Positions 34,191-42,630 of a stretch of DNA of 60,330 bases are shown here, in pieces; within the stretch, counting starts at the first letter, position 1; the number at the start of each line of letters is the position of its first letter. The stretch is from Hymenobacter persicinus (GTDB lineage Bacteria; Bacteroidota; Bacteroidia; Cytophagales; Hymenobacteraceae): positions 1 through 60,330 of the forward strand of contig NZ_SEWE01000033.1 in the NCBI RefSeq assembly GCF_004167665.1. The letters are read 5' to 3'. The position numbers were made by a program, and so were the translations under genes. The notes under the pieces are model-generated. The model saw only the letters and a program-made list of their open reading frames with translations, ran no database searches and was not told where the DNA came from.

Positions 34191-34748
34191 ATGCCCTCTT
34201 CGCTCCTGCCCCCGTCGCTGCTGCCCTGCCCCCCGGCCCTGCGCCGGCTGCTGGCCGCGGCCGGGCTGCTGGCCACGGCGGGCTGCAACCCCTTCGCCCC
34301 CGCCCTCGACGACGCCGTGACGGACCCCAACAAGCTGCTGGGCAACCCGGTCACGGTGCGGGGCTTCTTCGACCGGTTTCGGGCCAGCTACCAACTGCGC
34401 GACTCCACGCTCTACGGGCAGCTGCTCGATAGGCGCTTCACGTTCACCTACCGCGACTTTGCCAACAACGTGGACCGCACCTGGAACCGGGACGTGGAGA
34501 TTAACACGACCTACAAGATGTTTCGGGCGGCCCGCAGCGCCAACTTGCAGTGGACTCAGTACCTACCCACCTCCGACACGGCTTTTTCCGACACGCTAGT
34601 GTACGTGGAGCGCGGCTTTAGCCTGAGCATCGAGCAGCGCGACGACCAGAACTTCACCGGGGCCGGCTCGGCCCGCCTGGTGCTGGTGCGCAAAAACAAG
34701 GACGCCCCCTGGCGCATGCGCAGCTGGTACGACCGCAGCGAGTTTTAG
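34191..34748 (+). CDS. Hypothetical lipoprotein (second of a pair)
   Basis: 185 residues from ATG 34191, with a signal peptide ending GLLATAGC (lipobox Cys31). The mature region has FFDRFRASYQLRDSTLYGQLLD, a helix-rich start, and ends in strands with LVLVRKNKDAPWRMRSWYDR. This mirrors the end of the upstream neighbour (VRRRNNEWKIAGWRDQR), so the two are likely distant paralogues with an NTF2-like fold (inference). They are co-transcribed as an operon. Confidence 0.7.
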   Translation: MPSSLLPPSLLPCPPALRRLLAAAGLLATAGCNPFAPALDDAVTDPNKLLGNPVTVRGFFDRFRASYQLRDSTLYGQLLDRRFTFTYRDFANNVDRTWNRDVEINTTYKMFRAARSANLQWTQYLPTSDTAFSDTLVYVERGFSLSIEQRDDQNFTGAGSARLVLVRKNKDAPWRMRSWYDRSEF

Positions 34749-34902
34749 GGCCGTAGCTCGGATTTTCCGAATTTGAGGGGTGCTGGGCGGGGTTCCCCGG
34801 CTGGCCGGGCGGCAAGCAAGATGGGCTTCGAAGCAGCAGATTGCCAGCAATCCTTTCCAACGTCCTATCTTCCGGCCTAAACTCCCTCTTTCCCTTCTTT
34901 CA

Positions 34903-36387
34903 ATGTCCGAACAACAAGGCCACTTCAAGCGCGCCATTACTCTTTTTGACGCCATTATGCTGGTCACCGGCAGCATGATTGGCTCCGGTATCTTCATCGT
35001 CTCGGCCGACATTGCCCGGCAGGTGGGCAGCGCGGGCTGGCTGCTGGTGGTCTGGCTGCTGACCGGCTTTATCACGATGGCCGGGGCCATCAGCTACGGG
35101 GAGTTGGCCTCCATGTTCCCGAAAGTGGGCGGACAGTACGTGTATTTGCGCGAGGCCTTCGGGCGCCTGACGGCCTTTCTCTACGGCTGGACGCTGTTTC
35201 TGGTCATTCAGACCGGGGTTATTGCCGCCGTGGCCGTGGCCTTCGCCAAGTTTACCGGCGTGCTCGTGCCCTGGTTCAGCGTCAAGAACGTGCTGTACGA
35301 AACCGTCATCTTCGGCTGGGATTTCACCTTTTCCTCGGTGCAGCTGCTGGCCATTCTGCTCATCGTCGGTATCACGGCCATCAACGCCCGGGGCGTGCAG
35401 GCCGGCAAGCTGATTCAGAACGTGCTGGGCAGCACCAAGCTCATTGCCCTGGCCCTGCTCATCGTGCTGGGCGTGGCCTTCGGGATCAACTCCGACGCCA
35501 TTCAGGCCAACTTCCACGATTTGTGGAGTGCCACCCGCTCGGCAGCCCCCGGCGTGACGGCCGCTACCACGCCCATCAGCGGCTCAACTCTGCTCATTGC
35601 CATCGGCATGGCCATGACCGGCTCGCTGTTCTCCTCCGACTCCTGGAACAACATCGGCTTCGCGGGCGAGGAAATCCAGAACCCGGAGCGGACCCTGGTG
35701 CGCAGCATGGCCATCGGCACGGCCATCGTGACGGCGCTCTACATCCTGATCAACGTGGTGTATCTGCTGGTGCTGCCCCTGGCTGGCTCGCCAGAGGCCA
35801 CCACGCTGGCGGGCCGCGGCATTCAGTACGCCACCGACGACCGGGTGGCCACGGCCGTGGCCGAGTCGGTGCTGGGGCCGGTGGGCGCCGCGGTGATGGC
35901 CGTGCTGATTATGCTCAGCACCTTCGGTGCCAACAACGGCATCATCTTGAGCGGAGCCCGAGCCTACTTCGCCATGGCCAAGGACGGACTCTTCTTCCCC
36001 GGCCTGGCGCGGCTGAACGGTGCCGGCGTACCCAGCCGGGCTCTGTGGGTGCAGGCTCTCTGGGCCAGCCTGCTGTGCCTGAGCGGCTCCTACGGACAGT
36101 TGCTGAACTACGTGATGTTCGCCGTGATTCTGTTTTACGTCGTGACCATCATCGGCATCTTCGTGCTGCGCCGCACCCGGCCCGACGCGCCCCGGCCCTA
36201 CCGCGCCTGGGGTTACCCGCTGGTGCCCCTGCTCTACGTGGTGCTGGCCTCGGCTTTCTGCATCATCCTGCTCATTGCCCCCGACACCGCCGAATTTTCC
36301 CGCCGCGGCCTGGGACTGGTGGCCCTCGGGTTGCCGGTGTACTTCATCTTCGGCAACCGCTTCGCCAGCCGCGCCGCGGCGGAATAG
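34903..36387 (+). CDS. APC-family amino acid permease
   Basis: 494 residues from ATG 34903 (MSEQQGHFKRA); in-frame upstream starts are not supported. It has twelve hydrophobic segments. The first carries the APC substrate motif TGSMIGSGIFIV, and other hallmarks are AGAISYGELASMFPKVGGQY and AGEEIQNPERTLVRSMAIG. It imports or exchanges an amino acid with a proton or antiport partner, but the substrate cannot be read from sequence. It is followed by a strong terminator (36403-36446). Confidence 0.93.
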   Translation: MSEQQGHFKRAITLFDAIMLVTGSMIGSGIFIVSADIARQVGSAGWLLVVWLLTGFITMAGAISYGELASMFPKVGGQYVYLREAFGRLTAFLYGWTLFLVIQTGVIAAVAVAFAKFTGVLVPWFSVKNVLYETVIFGWDFTFSSVQLLAILLIVGITAINARGVQAGKLIQNVLGSTKLIALALLIVLGVAFGINSDAIQANFHDLWSATRSAAPGVTAATTPISGSTLLIAIGMAMTGSLFSSDSWNNIGFAGEEIQNPERTLVRSMAIGTAIVTALYILINVVYLLVLPLAGSPEATTLAGRGIQYATDDRVATAVAESVLGPVGAAVMAVLIMLSTFGANNGIILSGARAYFAMAKDGLFFPGLARLNGAGVPSRALWVQALWASLLCLSGSYGQLLNYVMFAVILFYVVTIIGIFVLRRTRPDAPRPYRAWGYPLVPLLYVVLASAFCIILLIAPDTAEFSRRGLGLVALGLPVYFIFGNRFASRAAAE

Positions 36388-36402
36388 CAACCCCGAAGCT
36401 CC

Positions 36403-36446
36403 CAATAAAAAAGCCCCGCCGTATTCACGGCGGGGCTTTTTTATTG
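36403..36446. terminator. Bidirectional terminator between permease and carboxypeptidase-reg protein
   Basis: 20-base perfect arms CAATAAAAAAGCCCCGCCGT and reverse complement with a 4-base loop, between convergent genes. Confidence 0.92.
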
Positions 36447-36470
36447 GTCTTACTAACGGAACCGCAGCGG

Positions 36471-37169
36471 CTACTTGCGGCGGCGCTTGCTGCCTTCCTT
36501 GGGCAGCAGGGTCACGTTGACGGGCTGGGAGCCGCGGGCGCGCATCTCCTGGTCCTGGTAGCCGCCGTAGCCATAGCTGAGCGTGTTGTCGCCGGCGGGT
36601 ACTTCCAGCGAGTAGTTGCCATTGGCGTCGGTGCTGGTCACTTTGCGCGAGCCTTTCAGCATCACGGTAGCGCCGGCCATGGGCTTGCCTTCCTCGTCCA
36701 GAATCCGGCCCGAAAGCGTCACGTTAGCGGGTTCAGCAGTGGCCGCGGGAACAGCGGCCGGCGCTTCTTCCACGGCCGGAGCGGCGGCGGGCTGAGCGGC
36801 TTCGGCTGGGGCCGCGGCCGCGCCGGCCATGGCCGTGGGGCGGGCGGCGGGCCGGGCGGCTACGGTAGCCGTGGCGCCGGACTTCTTAACTTCTTCCGTA
36901 GTCGCCTCCTCCGCGGGGGCAGCGGCGGCTTCCTCGGCCGGGCGGCTGCCGGTGACGGTAGCGTCGCCGAGCATAATGGAGGGCATCACGCTGGAAATCG
37001 GGGCCTTGCCGGTTTTGCCGGGGGCAAAGGCGTAGCCCAGACCCGCCAGCACCACCACGGCGCCTACAATGATGGCCAGCTTACCGTTGCCCGAGGACAA
37101 CGCCTGCTCTTCGTCATCGAGTTGGGTTTCGTTGTCGAGTTCCGGTTCAGAGTAGTTGTTAGAATTCAT
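36471..37169 (-). CDS. Single-pass membrane protein with C-terminal carboxypeptidase-regulatory-like domain
   Basis: 232 residues. An acidic N-terminus (about 1-28) is cytoplasmic, followed by one membrane segment (LAIIVGAVVVLAGLGYAF, about 31-48). A long Ala/Pro/Glu-rich linker (about 75-145) leads to a CarboxypepD_reg-like beta sandwich (VTLSGRILDEEGKPMAGATV, then STDANGNYSLEVPAG) and a basic tail KRRRK. It looks like a spacer-mounted surface or periplasmic domain. A promoter-like TATCTTTA lies at 37272-37279 on the same strand. Confidence 0.75.
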   Translation of the reverse strand: MNSNNYSEPELDNETQLDDEEQALSSGNGKLAIIVGAVVVLAGLGYAFAPGKTGKAPISSVMPSIMLGDATVTGSRPAEEAAAAPAEEATTEEVKKSGATATVAARPAARPTAMAGAAAAPAEAAQPAAAPAVEEAPAAVPAATAEPANVTLSGRILDEEGKPMAGATVMLKGSRKVTSTDANGNYSLEVPAGDNTLSYGYGGYQDQEMRARGSQPVNVTLLPKEGSKRRRK

Positions 37170-37342
37170 AAAGGAGAGCTTCGGGGTAAAAGAGTGGGTT
37201 CAGGCGGGCAAAAAACCAGTTCGAGGAAGTAGAAAAAACAATCCCCTAGCAGCAAGGCCACTATGGGATTCTAAAGATATAGAAATAGTCCAGCACAATC
37301 ATAACGCAAGCGTAACCTGACTGCAAACTAGTGCGTATGGCC

Positions 37343-37402
37343 GGCCACAAAAAAAAGCGGCTGCTTCCGTCGCGTGACGAAAGCAGCCGCTTTTTTGTGG
37401 CC
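37343..37402. terminator. Strong terminator left of the 120-residue hydrophilic protein gene
   Basis: Arms GGCCACAAAAAA...GCGGCTGCTTTC and reverse complement with a T-run in the minus direction, 14 bases past the stop at 37416. Confidence 0.88.
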
Positions 37403-37415
37403 TAAGTAAAGCAGG

Positions 37416-37778
37416 CTAGTCGTGGGCTGGGGAGGCGGGGCCGCTGGGGGCCGACTCGCCAAAATCCTGGTCCTGGGTGCGGATGCTGTTGCCCATTTCG
37501 TTGCTGCCTTCCTTGGTAAAGCCCGGCCCCTGGGCCTGCTCGCCCTCGTTGTAGTGGTCGTTGCCGCCCTGGGGCGTGGTTTCGCTGCCGCCGATGTGCA
37601 GGTTTTCGAGCTGGTCTTTCTGGTCGGAGCGCTGGGTGTAGCCCCGGGCCCCGATGTTGCGGTGGGCGCTGGCGTCGTCCGACTCCTTGTCGTTGCTGAC
37701 GCTCTTCTTGAATTCTTTCTCGTTTTCGAACTGCTCGTTTTTACCAGCCGAAGTATCGTTTTGGTTGTCGATGGCCAT
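37416..37778 (-). CDS. Hydrophilic, probably disordered hypothetical protein
   Basis: 120 residues with almost no hydrophobic residues and many Asp, Glu, Asn, Gln, Gly and Ser (NDTSAGKNEQFENEKEF; later GGSETTPQGGNDHYNEGEQA). No signal peptide or membrane segment. This is the profile of an intrinsically disordered stress-type protein. The function is unknown. It is monocistronic with its own terminator. Confidence 0.72.
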   Translation of the reverse strand: MAIDNQNDTSAGKNEQFENEKEFKKSVSNDKESDDASAHRNIGARGYTQRSDQKDQLENLHIGGSETTPQGGNDHYNEGEQAQGPGFTKEGSNEMGNSIRTQDQDFGESAPSGPASPAHD

Positions 37779-37917
37779 GGTGGGGAATCTTTAGTGACGT
37801 GTGCTTTCTCTTACGCGCCTTGCGAGGCTTGGTTGGGCCCGGCAGGGAACCCCGACGCAAACCGAAACCCGCCCGAACCAGTACATCTGCCCAAACCGGG
37901 TTCTACTGTGGCGGCGC

Positions 37918-37925
37918 TACCTTTG
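37918..37925 (+). promoter_or_regulatory. Candidate -7 element of the redox module
   Basis: TACCTTTG is an exact TAnnTTTG match 56 bases before the ATG at 37981. The same octamer lies upstream of the cyclophilin gene. Confidence 0.42.
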
Positions 37926-37980
37926 AAGCCCGACGGTAAAGCGGCTGGTCTGGCTGGCTTTGGGTTCCCTACTCTTCACT

Positions 37981-39324
37981 ATGCGCCTCGTTATTATCGG
38001 CAACGGCATCACCGGCGTCACGGCGGCCCTGACGGTGCGCCGGCTCCGGCCCGCGGCCCACATCACGCTGGTTTCGGCCGAAACCAAGCACCACTACTCC
38101 CGCACGGCGCTAATGTACGTGTACATGGGCCACCTGCGCTACCCCGACATCAAGCCGTACGAGGACTGGTTCTGGGCCGAAAACCGCCTGGAACTGGTGC
38201 ACGCCACCGCCACCGCCCTCGATACCGAAGCCCAGACCGTGACCCTGAGCACCGGCCAGGCCCTGCCCTACGACAAGCTGCTGCTGGCCACGGGCTCGGT
38301 GAGCCGCTTTGCCGCCTGGCCCGGCCGGCAGCTGGCCGGGGTGCAGGGCCTCTACGGGCTGCCCGACCTGGAGCAGATGGCGCGCGACACCCGCGGCATC
38401 AGCCAGGCCGTGGTGGTCGGGGGCGGCCTGATTGGCGTGGAGCTGGCCGAAATGCTGCACTCCAGGGGCATCAGCGTCACGGTGCTGGTCCGCGACGCCC
38501 ACTACTGGGGCTCGGTGCTGCCGCCCGAGGAAGGCCGGCTCGTGCAGCAGCAGTTCGCCGAAAACCACGTGCCCGTGCGCTACCTAACCGACCTGCGCGA
38601 AATCCTGGGCGACGCGCACGGCCGGGTGCGGGCCGTGGTGACGACGGCCGGGGAGGAAATTGCCTGCCAGTGGGTGGGGGTGGCCACCGGCGTGCAACCC
38701 AATTTGAGCCTGGCTCAACTCTCGGCCGTGGAAACCGACCAGGGCATTCTGGTTGATGAGCGGCTGCAAACCAGCGTGCCCCACGTGTACGCCGCCGGCG
38801 ACTGCGCCCAGCACCGGCAGCCCGGCGCGGGCGAAGTGGCCGTGGAGCAGCTCTGGTACACAGGCCGGATGCAGGGCGAAGCCGTGGCCCATACTATCTG
38901 CGGGCAGGCCACCCCCTACCGCCGCGGTATCTGGTTTAACTCGGCCAAGTTCTTCAACCTCGAATACCAGACCTACGGACAGGTGCCGGCCCGGCCCACT
39001 GCGGGTATCGAGAGCTTCTACTGGCAGCACCCGGATGGCCGTCAGGCCCTGCGGATTAACTTCGAATCGGCGGGCGGCCACGCCGTCCTGGGCTTCAACG
39101 CCCTGGGCTTGCGCCTGCGCCACGAAGTCTGCGCCGGCTGGATCGGGACCCGCACGCCGGTGCACGCGGTGCTGGAGCAGCTCGGAGCGGCTAACTTTGA
39201 CCCCGAGTTCTTCCGCCAGCACGAGCCGGCCATCGTGGCGGCCTTTGCGGCGGCCTACCCCCAGCAGCCCGTCGGGCTGCGGCGCCGTAAGGGACTGTGG
39301 GGCAGGCTGAGCGGGCCGGTTTAA
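37981..39324 (+). CDS. NAD(P)/FAD-dependent pyridine nucleotide-disulfide-type oxidoreductase
   Basis: 447 residues from ATG 37981 (MRLVIIGNGITGVTAAL); an ATG 21 bases earlier is less likely. The FAD-binding G-N-G-I-T-G is at about 7-12, a second Rossmann motif GGGLIGVELAEML near 145, and ATGSVSR and VYAAGDCAQ are present, as in nitrite reductase or rubredoxin reductases. There is no redox-active CxxxxC disulfide, so it resembles single-domain FAD reductases. It precedes a small membrane protein and a NapH-like ferredoxin, suggesting electron transfer from NAD(P)H. Confidence 0.92.
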   Translation: MRLVIIGNGITGVTAALTVRRLRPAAHITLVSAETKHHYSRTALMYVYMGHLRYPDIKPYEDWFWAENRLELVHATATALDTEAQTVTLSTGQALPYDKLLLATGSVSRFAAWPGRQLAGVQGLYGLPDLEQMARDTRGISQAVVVGGGLIGVELAEMLHSRGISVTVLVRDAHYWGSVLPPEEGRLVQQQFAENHVPVRYLTDLREILGDAHGRVRAVVTTAGEEIACQWVGVATGVQPNLSLAQLSAVETDQGILVDERLQTSVPHVYAAGDCAQHRQPGAGEVAVEQLWYTGRMQGEAVAHTICGQATPYRRGIWFNSAKFFNLEYQTYGQVPARPTAGIESFYWQHPDGRQALRINFESAGGHAVLGFNALGLRLRHEVCAGWIGTRTPVHAVLEQLGAANFDPEFFRQHEPAIVAAFAAAYPQQPVGLRRRKGLWGRLSGPV

Positions 39325-39408
39325 TCGAGGTGCGGCAGGCCGGTGCTCACCATCCGTTCTGCTCGGAGGGCTTCCCTTTTATTTTTTCTGCATTCAACGT
39401 TTCAAGTC

Positions 39409-39636
39409 GTGGATTTCTCCAAGCTCTACAAGCCCAGCGCCCTCAACAGCTACCAGTTCATTGCCATCACCGGCCTGATTATGAGCGCCGGGGCCCACTT
39501 GGTGCTGCATTTTTTCGTGCACCGCCAGCCCGAGGGCTTTTCCTGGCTCTACGTCTGCTGGACTGCCCTGTACGTAGTGGCCTCGCTGATGAATTTGTTT
39601 GGTAAGCCCGGCGAAGGGCATCACCACCACCACTAG
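39409..39636 (+). CDS. Small membrane protein with His-rich C-terminus
   Basis: 75 residues from GTG 39409 (read as M-D-F-S-K-L-Y); an ATG at 39343 would add a poorly coding 22-residue extension. Two membrane segments (about 14-31 and 44-62) are followed by GKPGEGHHHHH. The five terminal histidines could bind metal. It lies 85 bases after the FAD enzyme and 56 bases before the polyferredoxin, so it is probably an accessory of that module. Confidence 0.72.
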   Translation: MDFSKLYKPSALNSYQFIAITGLIMSAGAHLVLHFFVHRQPEGFSWLYVCWTALYVVASLMNLFGKPGEGHHHHH

Positions 39637-39691
39637 GCTGCGCCTTTTCATTGAGCGCCGCCTTCCGCCGCTCTACTTTTCCTCGTCTCTG

Positions 39692-41050
39692 ATGGCTGCT
39701 TCCGTTTCCGCATCTACCCTGCTGGCTCCTGCCCCGCTGCCCGCTACCCCGCCGGCCGAAAAGCTTCCGCTGGCGGCCGTGGCCCTGGGGCTGCTGGCCC
39801 TGCTCGTGGCGGCCACCGCGGCCGACCCTGCCCGGGCCCGGCTGAGTATGTACGTGGCCCTGTTCCTGCTGAGCATCGGCACGCTCACTTGGGCGGCGCT
39901 GAAGTTTGGGCGGCCACCGGCCGGGGTGCGCCACGACCACCTCTGGCAGCGGGCTAGCACCAGCCGGGGCGCCATTGCCTGGGCGTTGGGGGTAGCGCTG
40001 ACGGGCTTTTACGTGGTGCTGTACTGGTTTCCGGCCTACCTCGAAAACCTGATCCGCACCCTCGACCCGCTCAGCCAGCTGCTGCGCGGCAAGCCCGCGG
40101 ACCAGTGGTTTCTCTACGGCACGTTCTACACCCTGGCCGTGCTGCTAATGGGTGGGCGGGCCCTGTGGAAATACCGCCACTCCCGCTACCAGCTTATCCG
40201 GACCGGCTCGGTGATGTTCTTTCAGCTGGGTTTTAGCTTTCTGCTGCCGGGCCTGTTGCTGCTGCTGCAAAAGCCGGAGTTCTACTTTTCCTACTTCTGG
40301 CCCCTGAAATACGACTACCTGTTTCCGGGCACGGTGAGCTACCTGCTCCGCGACGGGCAGGCCCTGGGCGTGTTTATGGTATTTTGGGGCGCGGTAATGT
40401 CGTTTCTGGCCACGCCGGTGCTCACCTACTTCTTCGGCAAGCGCTGGTACTGCTCCTGGGTGTGCGGCTGCGGGGGCCTGGCCGAAACCGCCGGCGACCC
40501 GTACCGCCACCTGGCCGACAAAAGCCGGGCCGCCTGGCGCTGGGAAGTGCGCCTGATTTACCCGATTCTGGGCTTCATCATCCTGGTCACGGTTCTGCTG
40601 TGGGTGGCGGCCTCGGGCGCCGTGCCGGCCGTGCAGCCCCTGGCCGAAGGGCTGAGCAAAACCTACGGCTTCGTGATTGGCTCCGTGTTTTCGGGCGTTA
40701 TTGGTGTGGGCTTCTACCCGATTATGGGAGCCCGGGTCTGGTGCCGGTTCGGCTGCCCCATGGCGGCCTACCTGGGTTTGCTGCAAAAGCACTTCTCCCG
40801 CTTCCGCATCACCACCAACGGCGGCCAATGCATTAGCTGCGGCAACTGCTCCAACGTCTGCGAGATGGGCATCGACGTGAAGCAGTACGCCCAGCGCGGG
40901 GAGCCCATCATCCGGGCGGCCTGCGTGGGCTGCGGCCTCTGCTCCACGGCCTGCCCCCGGGGCGTGCTCAACCTCGAAAACGGCCCCCGCACGGGCCGCT
41001 ACCAAGCCTCCGCCCTTATCCACTCGGATTCGCTGCGAATCCTGAGCTAG
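39692..41050 (+). CDS. NapH-like membrane polyferredoxin (4Fe-4S)
   Basis: 452 residues from ATG 39692. About six membrane segments hold a cysteine-rich inner part (WYCSWVCGCGGLAE and WCRFGCPMAAYLG), and the C-terminus carries two 4Fe-4S ferredoxin motifs C-x2-C-x2-C-x3-C, starting at C380 and C411. This architecture fits the NapH/NosR/RdxA group of membrane iron-sulfur proteins that pass electrons across the inner membrane. With the FAD oxidoreductase upstream it could form an electron supply line to an unknown acceptor. Confidence 0.9.
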   Translation: MAASVSASTLLAPAPLPATPPAEKLPLAAVALGLLALLVAATAADPARARLSMYVALFLLSIGTLTWAALKFGRPPAGVRHDHLWQRASTSRGAIAWALGVALTGFYVVLYWFPAYLENLIRTLDPLSQLLRGKPADQWFLYGTFYTLAVLLMGGRALWKYRHSRYQLIRTGSVMFFQLGFSFLLPGLLLLLQKPEFYFSYFWPLKYDYLFPGTVSYLLRDGQALGVFMVFWGAVMSFLATPVLTYFFGKRWYCSWVCGCGGLAETAGDPYRHLADKSRAAWRWEVRLIYPILGFIILVTVLLWVAASGAVPAVQPLAEGLSKTYGFVIGSVFSGVIGVGFYPIMGARVWCRFGCPMAAYLGLLQKHFSRFRITTNGGQCISCGNCSNVCEMGIDVKQYAQRGEPIIRAACVGCGLCSTACPRGVLNLENGPRTGRYQASALIHSDSLRILS

Positions 41051-41245
41051 CCCGCCAGGCAGGTTTTTATAAAAACTTACTCTAGTGAAACGCGCTAAGT
41101 GCGGGTTCACGAAACTCACTGCTGCAAGCGTTTTATGCACGTTGATTTCGTGCACCTGTTTATTGAACTCAGCATAAGACAGTCGCCAATATCAGCTACG
41201 TTATGAATGAGCTATAAGTAGCAGTTCAACTAATCGAGGGCATTT

Positions 41246-41665
41246 CTACCTATAGGTACGCTTGCCACGTATCGGTTGCTTGGTTTGCTCGTCCCAGCGT
41301 AGCTCGCGGCGATGGATGAGATACCACTGCTCCCAGCGGCGGACCACCTCGGGCGTGGTAGTATGAGCAGCGGTGTACTGCGCTGGGTTTCGCAACGGGG
41401 CCGAGATGCCAGTAATAGTTTGCATAAACCCAAGGGCTCTGCTGATGCCGGCCACCACAAATACACTATCGCCGGCAATGGCTGCATAATCCGTCCGATT
41501 TCGCCCACCGACACCCAAGCCATTCACTTCGCGGTGCAGTACAGCAAAGGAATTCCGAAAAAAGGTATCAATGCGCGGGTCTAAGCTCTCCACATGGGAC
41601 GTACCGATGCACGCGCTCAATAGCCCTACCAGAATCGCAAATAGAACAGGACGGAACATAGGCAT
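41246..41665 (-). CDS. Small hypothetical lipoprotein in an AT-richer island
   Basis: 139 residues (alternative start two codons later). The N-terminus MFRPVLFAILVGLLSAC has a lipobox. The mature part is helical with FFRNSFAVLHREVNGLG and a Trp/Arg-rich C-terminus. No family is recognised. Base composition is visibly less GC-rich than the flanking genes, as is the adjacent untranslated 41051-41245, suggesting transfer or relaxed selection. In the 194-base gap to its left nothing further could be supported. Confidence 0.62.
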   Translation of the reverse strand: MPMFRPVLFAILVGLLSACIGTSHVESLDPRIDTFFRNSFAVLHREVNGLGVGGRNRTDYAAIAGDSVFVVAGISRALGFMQTITGISAPLRNPAQYTAAHTTTPEVVRRWEQWYLIHRRELRWDEQTKQPIRGKRTYR

Positions 41666-41908
41666 TCGAACATTATTCCTACCGGATTATATACAGATCT
41701 GGACGCATGACCCAGACTATCTAATTACTTTTCTTCCCTCCTTATGTAGCCTTCCGCTATTGATTATCATCCATCACCTAGCAATGAAGGGTATAGCATC
41801 TCGCCCCCACAACAAGTGAGGGGTTTATGGTCTGGATAGTGGCCCTGCTGGTGCGGCTGTTACCACAACCATAAACGGGCCGCTACCATTGAAAAGACGG
41901 TCCAATGA

Positions 41909-42040
41909 TTAATGAGAAGAGAGCCAAGCGTACCCTTTCGTGAGCACCCAGTAGATGCTGAACATGACCAGCAGCAGCACACCGATGGCCACTCCCACCA
42001 GCAACTTTCCTTTGAAGCCTTTCCCGTCGTAAATAGACAT
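41909..42040 (-). CDS. 43-residue membrane protein
   Basis: An ATG at 42040 opens a frame of 43 residues: MSIYDGKGFKGKLLVGVAIG, then VLLLVMFSIYWVLTKGYAWL and SSH, ending TAA. A basic N-terminal segment is followed by one membrane helix (about 13-33) and a short tail, a typical small bacterial membrane protein. It lies 57 bases downstream of the 144-residue gene on the same strand. The call rests on membrane-protein composition and a good start; function unknown. Confidence 0.6.
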   Translation of the reverse strand: MSIYDGKGFKGKLLVGVAIGVLLLVMFSIYWVLTKGYAWLSSH

Positions 42041-42097
42041 GAGCCGAATATAGTACCACGCGCTTCTCACTGCAGCCTGGAGGATGAAAGGAGCTAT

Positions 42098-42532
42098 TTA
42101 TTTTCTTTTCACCAAGTACATGTCAAAGTCTTTGTTGATCAAGACGTGCCGTTTTTTGATCAAAATTGTATCGGCATCCACGAAAGCACTGGAACGTCGA
42201 AACAGAGGTCGATAACTGGTTTTAGCGGGTATCGCTATACGGTAACCCAGCAGGCGCTTTCTGCGCTTTCTTGTCTTATGGACAGTATGAATGGAAGTAA
42301 GCAGCAAGTGCTGCGGGCGCGTTTCGTAGTGCCCCGAATCCTCGACGGAATAGCCTGTATGGGTCCATTCGCTATACGTGTAGATGTCGGGCCCCACTAA
42401 GGTTAGCCACATTCGGATTTCACCCCGCCCCACACTGCCCGAGTATCGGATGGGATAGGTGGATGAGGGTGCTTCACTTAGCAATAAGTAAGTGAGCAAT
42501 ATTACCACTGTACGGGAGAAGAATAAAAACAT
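42098..42532 (-). CDS. Hypothetical secreted protein in the AT-richer island
   Basis: 144 residues. The N-terminus MFLFFSRTVVILLTYLLLSE is a signal peptide or anchor. The mature domain has YSEWTHTGYSVEDSGHYETR followed by a basic stretch (HKTRKRRKR) and ends in DFDMYLVKRK. The strand pattern suggests a small lipocalin-like or META-like beta domain, but this is a guess. AT-rich relative to the rest of the window. It probably shares a transcript with the 43-residue protein. Confidence 0.6.
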   Translation of the reverse strand: MFLFFSRTVVILLTYLLLSEAPSSTYPIRYSGSVGRGEIRMWLTLVGPDIYTYSEWTHTGYSVEDSGHYETRPQHLLLTSIHTVHKTRKRRKRLLGYRIAIPAKTSYRPLFRRSSAFVDADTILIKKRHVLINKDFDMYLVKRK

Positions 42533-42630
42533 TAATCCATTACATAATGATGACTGAACTGTTCGCCTAGTTCAAAAAAAACGGTCCTTTGGCTGAAAAG
42601 CCAATCCGACGCCCCTTTCTAAGTTGAGCC

